Assembly (NCBI RefSeq): GCF_009765995.1
Contig: NZ_LMUI01000020.1
Coordinates: 1 to 64,000, forward strand
Reading direction: 5' to 3'
Source of the DNA: Methylocapsa sp. S129
Lineage (GTDB): Bacteria > Pseudomonadota > Alphaproteobacteria > Rhizobiales > Beijerinckiaceae
DNA length: 64,000 bases
This document shows positions 46,606 to 55,960 of the stretch, in pieces; positions within the stretch are counted from its first letter, which is position 1, and every line of letters begins with the position of its first letter. The notes under the pieces are model-generated. The model was given only the letters and a program-made list of their open reading frames with translations, was not told the origin of the DNA and searched no databases. The translations under genes and the position numbers were made by a program.

Positions 46606-48120
46606 TTGTCGGCAGTTCTTTCTCGCGCCCGGGATCAATCGATCGGGGCGCCCGTCTCAGACGCATCTGGCGCGGGGATTCCGCTGACCGATCGAGCCAA
46701 ACGCATCTTTGTGAAATCGTTTGGTTGTCAGATGAATGTCTATGACTCTCATCGTATGGCTGATGTGGCGGCCCAAGAGGGTTACCAAGAGGCCGCGACA
46801 ATCGAAGACGCCGACCTCGTCGTGCTCAACACCTGCCACATCCGAGAGCGCGCCTCGGAAAAGATTTATTCGGAATTGGGCAAGGTTCGCGAATTGAGGG
46901 AAGCGCGCGAGGTCGCGGGGCTTAAGACGACGATCGTCGTGGCCGGCTGCGTCGCGCAGGCGGAAGGCGCCGAGATCTTGCGCCGGCAACCGGCGGTCGA
47001 TCTCGTTGTCGGACCTCAGAACTATCATCGTCTGCCGCAGCTCTTGCGCGCGGCGAGCCTGCGGTCAGGCGTTGTCGACACGACCTTTCCGGTCGAGGAC
47101 AAATTCGATCATCTGCCCGCCTCGTCGCCTGCGACGATCCGGTCGCGCGGCGTCAGCGCCTTCGTCACGGTCCAGGAAGGCTGCGACAAATTCTGCTCGT
47201 TCTGCGTCGTGCCCTATACGAGGGGCGCCGAAAGCTCGCGCTCCGTCGCCAAAGTCGTTCAGGAAATTGTCGGTCTGGCGCGCGCGGGCGTGCGCGAAGT
47301 GACGCTCATCGGTCAGAACGTCAACGCCTATCATGGGCAAGACGAGGGCGGGCGCGCCGCCGATCTTGCCCATCTGTTGAATGTCGTCGCCAAAATCCCC
47401 GGCATCCTTCGCGTTCGCTACACAACCTCGCACCCCAACGACATGAGCGAGGCGCTGATTCTCGCACATCGGGACAACCCGTCGTTGGCGCCCTACCTGC
47501 ATCTTCCGGTTCAGTCGGGCTCGAACCGGATTCTGGCGGCGATGAACCGAAAGCACGATGTCGGGGATTATATGGACATTGTCGGCCGGATCCGCGCCGT
47601 GCGGCCGGACATCGCTCTTTCCTCTGATTTCATCGTCGGTTATCCCGGCGAGAGCGACGCCGATTTTCAGGAGACGCTTGATCTTGTCGGCGCGGTCGGC
47701 TTTGCCGCCTCTTATACCTTCAAATATTCGTCGAGGCCCGGCACGCCGGGGGCTGAACTCAAGAACCAGATTGACGAGCAGACGAAATCGGCGCGATTGC
47801 TGACCCTGCAACAATTGCTCGAAGATCAGCGGCAGGCCTTTAACCGGGCCGCGGTCGGGCGAATAATGCCGGTCCTTTTCGAAAAATCGGGTCGCCATGC
47901 CGGGCAGGTGATCGGCCGCTCGCCTTATTTGCAATCCGTCTACGCCGTCGGCGACGCAGCGCTGATCGGCGCCATCGCCGATGTTGAGATCATCGGCGTG
48001 GGCCCCAATTCCCTGCGGGGACGCATTGTCGCGCCAGCGTCACAGTCTTTGGATGAGATTCAGAGGAATGCGGCGTTTTCAGGCGAAGCGGACGCCAGTT
48101 TGCGTAAAGAGAATGCATGA
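46606..48120 (+). CDS. miaB: tRNA-2-methylthio-N6-dimethylallyladenosine synthase
   Basis: Radical-SAM methylthiotransferase that modifies i6A37 of tRNA. The protein, about 504 residues, has an UPF0004 domain with [10 protein letters not shown] and the auxiliary cluster Cys of NTCHIRE and [10 protein letters not shown], the radical-SAM cluster [12 protein letters not shown] near residue 200 and a C-terminal TRAM domain. The start is uncertain: AAGGAG lies five bases before the TTG at 46606, whereas the GTG at 46588 has a shorter spacing. An N-terminal tail of about 25 residues precedes the conserved core. Confidence 0.93.
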   Translation: MSAVLSRARDQSIGAPVSDASGAGIPLTDRAKRIFVKSFGCQMNVYDSHRMADVAAQEGYQEAATIEDADLVVLNTCHIRERASEKIYSELGKVRELREAREVAGLKTTIVVAGCVAQAEGAEILRRQPAVDLVVGPQNYHRLPQLLRAASLRSGVVDTTFPVEDKFDHLPASSPATIRSRGVSAFVTVQEGCDKFCSFCVVPYTRGAESSRSVAKVVQEIVGLARAGVREVTLIGQNVNAYHGQDEGGRAADLAHLLNVVAKIPGILRVRYTTSHPNDMSEALILAHRDNPSLAPYLHLPVQSGSNRILAAMNRKHDVGDYMDIVGRIRAVRPDIALSSDFIVGYPGESDADFQETLDLVGAVGFAASYTFKYSSRPGTPGAELKNQIDEQTKSARLLTLQQLLEDQRQAFNRAAVGRIMPVLFEKSGRHAGQVIGRSPYLQSVYAVGDAALIGAIADVEIIGVGPNSLRGRIVAPASQSLDEIQRNAAFSGEADASLRKENA

Positions 48121-48126
48121 AGTGAT

Positions 48127-49218
48127 ATGCCGATGGCGTCAGGAGATGACCGATTGAGAGCGCAGGACCGGACGGTTTCGAGGATTTCTTCCCTTATGCC
48201 TGAAAGCGCGGCGGAGGCGCGAGACGCCAAACCTTCCGAAATCACGCTGGCTTTCGATGACAATGGGCTCGCCTCGATCGTCTTTGGCCATTACGATCAG
48301 AACATCGCCAAGATCGAGCGGCGCCTTGGCGTCGTCGCCAACGCCAACGGCAACCAGATCGTCATCAAGGGTCCAAAGGACGCCTGCGAAAACGCGCGGC
48401 GGGTTCTGGAAATGCTCTACGCGCGCGCCAAACTGGGCCAGGCCGCTGACCTTGGCGATGTCGAGGGCGCCATCGCGGAAGTTGCGCTGCAGGGCAGTTT
48501 GTTTCCCAGCGACATCGATGGCGCTAGATCTCTGTTTCATCAGATCAAGACGCGCCGGAAAGGCGTCGTGCGCGCGCGCAACGCCGCGCAGGATCTCTAT
48601 CTGTCCGCGCTCAAGCAGCATGAATTGGTGTTCGCCGAAGGGCCGGCGGGCACTGGCAAGACCTGGCTGGCGGTGGGGCATGCCGTTTCATTGCTTGAGC
48701 AGGGCGCTGTCGAGCGATTGATCTTGTCGCGGCCGGCTGTCGAAGCGGGCGAGCGGCTCGGCTTTCTGCCAGGAGACATGCGCGATAAGGTCGATCCTTA
48801 TCTCCGTCCCATTTACGACGCCCTGCATGATTTCATGGAAGGCAGAATGGTCGAGCGCGGCATCCAGACCGGCATGATCGAAATCGCGCCGCTGGCCTTC
48901 ATGCGCGGGCGCACATTGGCCAAGTCCGTCGTTTTGCTTGACGAGGCGCAAAACGCGACCTCGATGCAAATGAAGATGTTTCTGACCCGCCTTGGCGAAG
49001 GTTCGCGCATGATTATCAATGGCGATCCGACGCAGACCGATTTGCCGCCGGGACAAAAGTCCGGCTTGAGCGAAGCCGTCGCGCTTCTGAGCGGGCTGGA
49101 GGGGGTCGGCCATGTTGTCTTTCGTCACGGCGATGTGGTGCGGCACGATCTCGTGCGCCGCATCGTCGCGGCCTATGAGGGCGCCAATCACCAAAGTCAG
49201 AACGGATCGGCGCGATGA
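48127..49218 (+). CDS. phoH: PhoH-family protein (PhoH-like ATPase)
   Basis: A 363-residue predicted ATPase of phosphate-starvation-inducible PhoH type, probably RNA-linked since it always travels with ybeY. It has a KH-like N-terminal region (LGVVANANGNQIVIKGP), Walker A GPAGTGKTWLAVG near residue 178, Walker B VLLDEAQNATSMQMKMFLTRLGEGSRM and NGDPTQTDLPPG. The stop overlaps the ybeY start (ATGA). Its precise role is not settled in the literature. Confidence 0.93.
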   Translation: MPMASGDDRLRAQDRTVSRISSLMPESAAEARDAKPSEITLAFDDNGLASIVFGHYDQNIAKIERRLGVVANANGNQIVIKGPKDACENARRVLEMLYARAKLGQAADLGDVEGAIAEVALQGSLFPSDIDGARSLFHQIKTRRKGVVRARNAAQDLYLSALKQHELVFAEGPAGTGKTWLAVGHAVSLLEQGAVERLILSRPAVEAGERLGFLPGDMRDKVDPYLRPIYDALHDFMEGRMVERGIQTGMIEIAPLAFMRGRTLAKSVVLLDEAQNATSMQMKMFLTRLGEGSRMIINGDPTQTDLPPGQKSGLSEAVALLSGLEGVGHVVFRHGDVVRHDLVRRIVAAYEGANHQSQNGSAR

Positions 49219-49712
49219 AGCCGAATATTGAAGTCGTGGAATCGTCGCCGCAATGGCGCGCTTTGCCCGGCATTGAGAAACTGGCCCGGCGCGGAATCGA
49301 AGCCAGCCTTGAGATGAGCGGGATTCGAATCCTCGATGGCGCTGAGGTGAGCGTGCAACTCGTGGATGATTCGCAAATCCGCGCGTTGAACGCGCAATGG
49401 AGGGGTCTCGACAAACCGACCAACGTGCTCTCCTTTCCTGCTTCGGCGCCGGAAAAGATCGCCGCCGCGCCGATGCTCGGCGATATTGTCATGGCGTTTG
49501 AAACGGCCGAGCGGGAGGCTGCGGAAGAAGGCAAGACCCTCGCCGACCATGCCGCCCATCTCGTGGTGCATGGCTTTCTGCACTTGCTCGGCTTTGATCA
49601 TCAGATCGCCGCCGACGCGAACCGCATGGAAGCGCTGGAGACAAGGATACTGGCGAAACTGCGGATCGCTGACCCCTATGCATTGACCGTTCCCCTGGGC
49701 GCGAACGCATGA
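49215..49712 (+). CDS. ybeY: Endoribonuclease YbeY, 16S rRNA maturation
   Basis: Zn-dependent single-strand endoribonuclease for the 3' end of 16S rRNA and ribosome quality control. The 165-residue protein has the metal motif HGFLHLLGFDH near residue 117, preceded by ALNAQWRGLDKPTNVLSFP and LGDIVMAFE. It overlaps phoH and corC by four bases on both sides, so the three are translationally coupled. Confidence 0.95.
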   Translation: MKPNIEVVESSPQWRALPGIEKLARRGIEASLEMSGIRILDGAEVSVQLVDDSQIRALNAQWRGLDKPTNVLSFPASAPEKIAAAPMLGDIVMAFETAEREAAEEGKTLADHAAHLVVHGFLHLLGFDHQIAADANRMEALETRILAKLRIADPYALTVPLGANA

Positions 49713-50770
49713 GCGAGACGGAACGAGCTGCATCGGTCGCAGCGGATCACACGTCGGCGCCTTCGCCGCCGCGAGAACCGCCCGGCGGATTGTTCGAACG
49801 CCTTCGCGCTTTGTTCGGCTTGGGGCCGGCTTCCGTTCGCGACGATCTTGAGGACGCGCTGATTGGTTCCGGCGCCGATACGGATTTCACGCCGCAGGAA
49901 CGGACCATTCTGACCAATGTCCTGGGCTTGCACGATGTCCGGGTCGAGGATGTGATGGTGCCGCGCGCCGACATTATCGCCTTGGGAATCGATGCGCCCC
50001 TCAGCGAGGTCTTGTCGCTCTTTCGCACCGCCGGTCATTCACGCCTGCCCGTGCACGGCGAGACGCTCGATGATCCTCGCGGCATGGTGCATATCAGGGA
50101 TTTCGTCGACTACCTCGCCGCCGAACCGCAGTTCGGGCTTGTTCCCGATGCCGCCAAAGCGGACGCTGTCTCGGCGAGCGCCGATCCGAAGCTCGGGATG
50201 CGCCTGCCGCTCTCTCGCGCCAACATTTTGCGGCCGGTTCTGTTTGCGCCGCCCTCGATGCCCGCCCTCGACCTTCTCGTGAAAATGCAGGCGTCGCACA
50301 CGCATATGGCTTTGGTCATCGATGAATATGGCGGCACCGACGGATTGGTCTCGATTGAGGATGTCGTTGAGGCCATCGTCGGCGATATTGAAGATGAGCA
50401 TGACGAGGCGGACGCGCGGGAAATTACACAGACGGCGGACGGGGCCTTTATCGCTGAAGCGAGAGCCAGTCTGGAGGTCGTTTCGCGCGCGCTCGGCGTC
50501 GATCTGTCAACCCTCGCCGATGCCGAAAATGTCGATACGATCGGCGGATTGATCATGGCGAAGGCCGGCCGGGTGCCGGGGCGCGGCGAAATCGTCACGG
50601 GTCTCGGTGAATTCGAATTCGAGATTCTCGATGCCGACCCGCGGCGCGTCAAGCGTCTCAAGATCCATCCGCTAACCGGTCGCGTCCGCCGGGCCGCTGC
50701 CCGCAAGCGCCGGACGGCGGGCGAAACAACCGCCGGGCTGTCGGCGGGATCAGAGCCGGCGCCCAAATAG
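49709..50770 (+). CDS. corC: CorC/TlyC-family CBS-domain protein
   Basis: The 353-residue cytoplasmic protein has two CBS domains and a C-terminal CorC/HlyC transporter-associated domain. The first CBS lies near DVMVPRADIIALGIDAPLSEV and the second near SIEDVVEAIVGDIEDEHDE, followed by EARASLEVVSRALGVDL. There is no membrane DUF21 region, so it is the CorC form. In E. coli CorC aids Mg/Co efflux; here the function is inferred from family and its place between ybeY and lnt. Confidence 0.9.
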   Translation: MSETERAASVAADHTSAPSPPREPPGGLFERLRALFGLGPASVRDDLEDALIGSGADTDFTPQERTILTNVLGLHDVRVEDVMVPRADIIALGIDAPLSEVLSLFRTAGHSRLPVHGETLDDPRGMVHIRDFVDYLAAEPQFGLVPDAAKADAVSASADPKLGMRLPLSRANILRPVLFAPPSMPALDLLVKMQASHTHMALVIDEYGGTDGLVSIEDVVEAIVGDIEDEHDEADAREITQTADGAFIAEARASLEVVSRALGVDLSTLADAENVDTIGGLIMAKAGRVPGRGEIVTGLGEFEFEILDADPRRVKRLKIHPLTGRVRRAAARKRRTAGETTAGLSAGSEPAPK

Positions 50771-50876
50771 CGCGGACATAGATTTGTGCGGTCGGCCAGT
50801 TCGAAGAATTGACCTCGCCGGATAATCCGTCCGCTCCTGAATCCGATTTGATTGAATGCGATCGCGGCGCTAGAGC

Positions 50877-52610
50877 TTGGGTTCGTTGCAAGGTTCGCTG
50901 GAAAAGAGGTTTCCGCTTTTTCTGACTTTGCTCTCGGGACGCCAGCCCTTGCTTTCAACCGATCTGAGGCCATCCCGCGAAGGGAATTTTGTCGGCGCGC
51001 TCGCTCAGAGCGTTATTCTGGCGTGGGACTGGCGGCGCCGCGCGATCGCCTTCGTTGCCGGCGCGCTCGGCGCCCTGGCCTTGCCGCCGTTCGACTTCCT
51101 GCCGGCGATGCTGGCGCCGATGCTGGCGGCCGTCTGGCTGATTGACGGATCGGCGGTTGTCGGCGCAAGCGGGCGTTCAACCGGCCGATCCGTGCGATCG
51201 GCGTTCGCGGCCGGCTGGTGGTGGGGCTTTGGCTATTTTGTCGCGGGCCTCTGGTGGCTGGGCGCCGCCTTTCTCGTCGAGGCCGATAAATTCGCCTGGG
51301 CGCTTCCGCTGGGCGTTTTGGCGCTGCCCGCCGGCCTCGCTTTTTTCCCAGCGCTTGGCTTTGCGATCGCCCGATTGCTGTGGTCGCCCGGCGCGGGACG
51401 CATTTTCGCGCTGGCTGTCGGTCTGTGCGCCAGCGAATGGTTGCGGGCTGTCGTGCTGACCGGATTTCCGTGGAACGAAATCGGTATGGCGCTTGGCCAA
51501 AACCAGATCCTCGCCCAATTCGCATCGATCGTCGGCCTGCATGGGCTGACGATTCTCACCATTGCGATTTTTGCGGCGCCGGCGACCTTGGCCGATGAGC
51601 GACGCGGACGCTGGTTTTTCCGACCGATCCTATTGGCTTTTGCAGCCTTAGGATTGCTCGCTGTTTTCGGCGGGTTTCGTCTGTCGGCTCCGGACGCGGC
51701 CCTGGTCGCCGGCGTGAAGCTGCGCATCATGCAGCCCAACGTTGCGCAGGACGCCGACTTCCGGCCGCAGAACAAGGACGCGATCATGCGGCGCTATCTG
51801 GCGTTGTCGGATCGCGCGACCTCCCCGACCTCGACCGGCGTCGCCGATATCAGTCATCTGATCTGGCCGGAATCGGCGTTCCCATTCCTGCTGGCGCGCG
51901 ATCCCCAGGCGCTGGAGCAGATCGCCGATCTCTTGCACGGCGGCGCTATATTGATCACCGGCGCCGCGCGGGTCGCAGAGCGGATTCCTGGAGATGGGCG
52001 CGCCCACTATTTCAATTCGATCCAGGTCATCGACAGTCACGGCGCGCTGCTCGACCGGTACGACAAACAGCACCTCGTGCCATTTGGCGAATATTTGCCC
52101 TTCGCCGACTTCTTCGACCGTTTCGGGGTGACGCAATTCATCCATTTTCCCGGCGGGTTCGATGCCGGCTCGGGCCCAGGCGTCCTTCACGCCCCGGGGC
52201 TGCCCGATGCGCTTCCTCTCATCTGCTACGAAGCGGTCTTTCCCCAGGAGATCGGCTCCATTTTCCACCCGGACGAGCGCCGCGCGAGCTGGATGCTCAA
52301 CGTGACGGACGACGCGTGGTTTGGCGTGACCCCAGGCCCGCACCAGCATTTTGCGCAGGCCCGCCTTCGCGCCATCGAGCAAGGCCTGCCCCTTGTGCGC
52401 GCCGCCAATACCGGCGTTTCAGCGGTCGTCGACGGTCTGGGGCGCGTCATAGCGGCGCTTCCCCTTGGCGTCGAAGGCGTCCTCGACAGTCCTTTGCCGG
52501 CGCCGGCGCCGCCGACATTTTATGCGCGATTCGGCGCCCTTGCGCCGCTCGCGATATGGGTGGTCTTTCTGTTTCTTTCCGTCCTCTTGAAGCGGAAGCT
52601 CCGACGTTGA
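50877..52610 (+). CDS. lnt: Apolipoprotein N-acyltransferase
   Basis: The last step of lipoprotein maturation: adds a third acyl chain at the N-terminal Cys. The protein, up to 577 residues, has eight or so membrane segments in its first half, a carbon-nitrogen-hydrolase domain with Glu in IWPESAFPF, Lys in DKQHLVPFGEYLPF and Cys in ICYEAVFPQE, and a final membrane segment. The start is uncertain: the TTG at 50877 lacks a good ribosome site and no ATG fits between it and the conserved core (LAWDWRRRAIAF), so translation may begin 20-40 codons later at a TTG. Overlaps the next gene by four bases. Confidence 0.92.
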   Translation: MGSLQGSLEKRFPLFLTLLSGRQPLLSTDLRPSREGNFVGALAQSVILAWDWRRRAIAFVAGALGALALPPFDFLPAMLAPMLAAVWLIDGSAVVGASGRSTGRSVRSAFAAGWWWGFGYFVAGLWWLGAAFLVEADKFAWALPLGVLALPAGLAFFPALGFAIARLLWSPGAGRIFALAVGLCASEWLRAVVLTGFPWNEIGMALGQNQILAQFASIVGLHGLTILTIAIFAAPATLADERRGRWFFRPILLAFAALGLLAVFGGFRLSAPDAALVAGVKLRIMQPNVAQDADFRPQNKDAIMRRYLALSDRATSPTSTGVADISHLIWPESAFPFLLARDPQALEQIADLLHGGAILITGAARVAERIPGDGRAHYFNSIQVIDSHGALLDRYDKQHLVPFGEYLPFADFFDRFGVTQFIHFPGGFDAGSGPGVLHAPGLPDALPLICYEAVFPQEIGSIFHPDERRASWMLNVTDDAWFGVTPGPHQHFAQARLRAIEQGLPLVRAANTGVSAVVDGLGRVIAALPLGVEGVLDSPLPAPAPPTFYARFGALAPLAIWVVFLFLSVLLKRKLRR

Positions 52611-52933
52611 TCCGGATTCTCATTCGCATTTTCGGATTGGCGTTGCTCGCAGGGGCGTTCGCGGCCGGCGTGATCGACGGCGCGCGCTCGATCGCCGCCG
52701 ACCAATTGTCGCTGACGCCGATGGGCGCGACCGCCTATTGGGCGTTTCCCAACAAGTTCCCGCTCATGCAATCGTTCATAGAGCGCCAAATCCATCCTCT
52801 GTTATGGGATCCTATCCTCCTGCATGTTCTGATGCTGCCGACCTGGTTGGTTCTGGGGATTTTTGGCTTGGGATTGATGTATGCGACGCGCAAACGCCCG
52901 CCGCCGATCGGGCATTCGAATCGCTCGCGCTGA
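52607..52933 (+). CDS. Small membrane protein (108 aa), PetM-like family of Hyphomicrobiales
   Basis: The 108-residue protein has two membrane segments (about residues 5-22 and 68-92) with SLTPMGATAYWAFPNKFPLMQSFIERQIHPLLWDP between them, and a basic C-terminus (ATRKRPPP). Similar proteins in rhizobia have been labelled as PetM-like, but no cytochrome b6f complex exists in these bacteria, so that name says little about function. The start is a TTG at 52607 that overlaps the lnt stop (TTGA). It is the last gene of the block. Confidence 0.6.
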   Translation: MIRILIRIFGLALLAGAFAAGVIDGARSIAADQLSLTPMGATAYWAFPNKFPLMQSFIERQIHPLLWDPILLHVLMLPTWLVLGIFGLGLMYATRKRPPPIGHSNRSR

Positions 52934-53025
52934 TGCGAAATCGTGGATTGGACGGCGCCTGCTTTGCCTGTGCGATCGCCGTTGGCGCTAAAGACCTTCT
53001 GGCCCGAAGGTTGAGACCGCGGCCG

Positions 53026-54264
53026 TTATATCGCTGCGTCGAGCCCGTAGAGCGAATGCAGGGTGCGGACCGCCAGTTCGGTATAGGCGGCGTCGATCAG
53101 CACTGAGAATTTGATTTCGGATGTCGTGATGGCGCGAATGTTCACGCCCTTCTCGGCCAGGGCCTTGAAGGCGCGGGCGGCGACGCCGGAATGGCTGCGC
53201 ATGCCGATGCCGATCGCCGATACTTTGACCACGTCCTGCGCGCCTTGCAGCAGGGCGTAGTTGATCTGGCCGCGACGCTCTTCCAATATCGCCTTGGCGC
53301 GCGCGTATTCGGCGGCCGGCACCGTGAAGGTGATATCGGTCGTCGTCGTGTCGTCCGAGACGACCTGGATGATCATGTCGACATTGATGTTGGCTTCCGC
53401 CAGCGGCATGAAGATCGCCGCCGCCACGCCGGGCTTGTCGGCGACCCGGCGCAAGGTGATCTGAGCCTCGTCTTTCGAAAACGCGATGCCGGTGACGACC
53501 TGGCTTTCCACAATGTCCTCCTCGTCGCAAATCAGCGTGCCCAATTTCGGATCGGCGGGGTCGTCGAAGGACGAACGCACAATGAGCTTGACCTTATGCA
53601 CCATCGCGACTTCGACGGAACGCACCTGCAGGACCTTCGCGCCAAGCGAAGCCATTTCCAGCATTTCCTCGAAAGCGACCCTCTCCAGCCGGCGGGCTCT
53701 GGGGACCACGCGCGGGTCGGTCGTGTAGACGCCGTCGACGTCGGTATAGATATCGCAGCGGTCGGCGTTAATCGCGGCGGCTAGCGCAACCGCCGAAGTG
53801 TCGGATCCGCCGCGCCCGAGCGTCGTCACCCGGCCGCTCGCCGCATGAAGACCCTGGAAGCCGGCGACGACCGCGATCTCCCTGTCGGCGAAACGGGCGA
53901 TGATTTTCGAGCCGTCGACGCCGACAATGCGCGCCGCGCCATGCGCGTCATCGGTGTGAAGCGGGATCTGCCAGCCCTGCCAGGAACGCGCTTTCAGTCC
54001 CATATCTTTCAGGACGATGGCGAGCAGGCCCGCCGTGACGAGTTCGCCCGACGCGACGATGGCGTCATATTCGCTCGCGTCATAAAGGGGCGCCGCTTCG
54101 CGGACCCAGCCGACCAACTCGTCGGTCTTGCCCGACATGGCCGAGACGACCACCGCGACATCATGGCCCGCGTCGGTTTCGCGTTTGACGTGGCGCGCGA
54201 CATTACGGATTCGCTCGATATTGGCGACTGAGGTGCCGCCGAACTTCATCACCAGGCGCGACAT
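53026..54264 (-). CDS. lysC: Aspartate kinase
   Basis: The first step of the aspartate pathway to lysine, threonine and methionine. The 412-residue protein starts VMKFGGTSVANIERI (ATP/aspartate-binding), followed by VVVSAMSGKTDEL, GRGGSDTSAVALA and DVDGVYTTDPRVV, and has two C-terminal ACT domains (KPGVAAAIFMPLAEANINVDMI) for feedback control. The start at 54264 is the family norm; a longer frame to 54348 is not. It is divergent from ubiG, a common arrangement in Hyphomicrobiales. Confidence 0.95.
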   Translation of the reverse strand: MSRLVMKFGGTSVANIERIRNVARHVKRETDAGHDVAVVVSAMSGKTDELVGWVREAAPLYDASEYDAIVASGELVTAGLLAIVLKDMGLKARSWQGWQIPLHTDDAHGAARIVGVDGSKIIARFADREIAVVAGFQGLHAASGRVTTLGRGGSDTSAVALAAAINADRCDIYTDVDGVYTTDPRVVPRARRLERVAFEEMLEMASLGAKVLQVRSVEVAMVHKVKLIVRSSFDDPADPKLGTLICDEEDIVESQVVTGIAFSKDEAQITLRRVADKPGVAAAIFMPLAEANINVDMIIQVVSDDTTTTDITFTVPAAEYARAKAILEERRGQINYALLQGAQDVVKVSAIGIGMRSHSGVAARAFKALAEKGVNIRAITTSEIKFSVLIDAAYTELAVRTLHSLYGLDAAI

Positions 54265-54377
54265 CAAGATTCCAACGAATGAACACCCGCCAAGCGGCTC
54301 GCGCCGTCTGCGAAGGGCGCGTATAGATGGCGCCGCAGGGGCGGTCAACGCCCGTTTCCTTTGCCGGATCGCCCGTC

Positions 54378-55127
54378 ATGCGCGCCTCAGACGCCTCCTC
54401 CAGCGTGGATCCCGCCGATGTCGCGCGTTTCGATGCGATCGGCGATGACTGGTGGAACCCTTCGGGGTCCATGCGCGCCTTGCATCGGATCAATCCATTG
54501 CGCATCGCCTGGCTGCGCGATCTCATCATCCGCCATTTCAAGACGTTGGCTCAAGCAGGCGAGTTGCCCCTCGCCGGCCTGACCATCCTCGATATTGGCT
54601 GTGGCGCTGGCCTGTTGGCGGAGCCGTTGGCCAGACTCGGCGCCGACGTCACTGGCCTTGATCCCGCGCCTGGCAATATAGAAGTGGCGCGGCGCCACGC
54701 GGCCGAGACCGGCGCCCGTCTCTCTTATCGCGCCGCGACGCTTGAGCAGTTGGCGGACGAGAGCCCATCCTTTGACGTCGTTCTTGCGATGGAAGTCGTC
54801 GAGCACGTCAGGGACATGCCTTCCTTCGTCGGGACCGCTTGCGGATTGGTGCGGCCGGGCGGGCTTTTCGTCGCCTCGACCTTGAACCGCACATTGAAGA
54901 GCTTCGTTTTGGCGATCGTCGGCGCCGAATATATCCTGCGCTGGGTGCCGCAGGGCACGCATCGCTGGGAACAATTCGTGACGCCGGAAGAATTGAGCGG
55001 CGCGTTCCGATCCGCCGGCCTCAGAGAAGCCGCCCGGGCCGGAATGGTCTACGATCCACTGCGCGCCGCCTGGCTTATCTCGCGCGACATGGGCGTCAAC
55101 TATATGATCGCTGCCAAGCGCCCTTAG
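54378..55127 (+). CDS. ubiG: 3-demethylubiquinone 3-O-methyltransferase UbiG
   Basis: SAM-dependent methyltransferase for both O-methylations in ubiquinone synthesis. The 249-residue protein has FDAIGDDWWNPSGSMRALHRINPLR, the UbiG N-terminal signature, and then the SAM motif ILDIGCGAGLLAEPLARLGADVTGLDPA, EVVEHV and the C-terminal NYMIAAKRP. The ATG at 54378 was chosen. The stop overlaps the tail of the convergent ialB-type gene by four bases. Confidence 0.93.
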   Translation: MRASDASSSVDPADVARFDAIGDDWWNPSGSMRALHRINPLRIAWLRDLIIRHFKTLAQAGELPLAGLTILDIGCGAGLLAEPLARLGADVTGLDPAPGNIEVARRHAAETGARLSYRAATLEQLADESPSFDVVLAMEVVEHVRDMPSFVGTACGLVRPGGLFVASTLNRTLKSFVLAIVGAEYILRWVPQGTHRWEQFVTPEELSGAFRSAGLREAARAGMVYDPLRAAWLISRDMGVNYMIAAKRP

Positions 55128-55807
55128 TTCGAGGGGCAATCCTTCTGCACGCGCTCCAGCGCCTGCGAGAACCCGGCGAGCGAATAAGTATCGGTCGTCA
55201 CATGGCCTTTTTTGGAAGCGGCCTTGACCTGCAGTTTGGCGGCTTTGCGCATCTGATCGATCAATTGGCCTTCTTTGGCGGCGTTCTTGACCCAGAGATT
55301 GGAGGTCTTGGCCAGGAGTTCAAAAGATTGGTCGCCGACGATCGCCATCGCCTGTAAGTCCTCGCCCTTCTTCTTGGGATCAGGCTTGTCAGCAGCGGCT
55401 TCGGGCGAATTGGCGACGTCAAAACCCATGATGAACGAGATTTCGTTGCGCACGCCCTCGCCGGGGCGGTCCGAAATAAAGGCGTAGGCGGGATCGCGCT
55501 TGAGATCGGCGGGCGCACGGTCTTTAGGCTGCGCCAATGTATAGCAGACGCGGCCTTTGGCCGCCTGCGTCTGATAGACGCCCCAGTCGCCAAAACTCGC
55601 CACCAGCAATGGCTTGCCAGGCGCCGCGTCGGCGCTCTTGTCGCCCGCCTTTGGCTTGTCGGCCGCCGTCGCCTTCGTCGGCTTTTTCTTGGCCGCAGCG
55701 GCGGCTTTGTCCGAATCTGGACTTTGCTGGGCCAAAACATTGCCCGCGACCAACAGGCCCATCATGGCGCAGAGGACGAAGGCGGTTGGTTTCGCGAAGC
55801 GAATCAT
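55124..55807 (-). CDS. IalB-family (invasion-associated locus B) periplasmic protein
   Basis: The 227-residue exported protein of the IalB family, widespread in Hyphomicrobiales and not limited to pathogens. It has a signal peptide (residues 1-26, ending VLAQ), a Lys/Ala-rich low-complexity stretch (about 30-62), and the conserved domain with SFGDWGVYQT, GRVCYTLAQPKDR, PGEGVRNEISFIMGF and the C-terminal disulfide partner KDCPSN. Function in free-living relatives is unknown. It is convergent with ubiG, overlapping by four bases. Confidence 0.85.
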   Translation of the reverse strand: MIRFAKPTAFVLCAMMGLLVAGNVLAQQSPDSDKAAAAAKKKPTKATAADKPKAGDKSADAAPGKPLLVASFGDWGVYQTQAAKGRVCYTLAQPKDRAPADLKRDPAYAFISDRPGEGVRNEISFIMGFDVANSPEAAADKPDPKKKGEDLQAMAIVGDQSFELLAKTSNLWVKNAAKEGQLIDQMRKAAKLQVKAASKKGHVTTDTYSLAGFSQALERVQKDCPSN

Positions 55808-55960
55808 GGGATGAGTTTACTCCGGCGGACGCCACGCGGCGATGGGGCTTTTCATGGGCGGCGAACGGGGCGAAATTCTGACCCGGTTCCCAGCGTTTAA
55901 TTGATAGTTTCGCAAACTTATCCAATCTTAGTGAAAAAAGACTCAAATTCGAGGTCCGCG

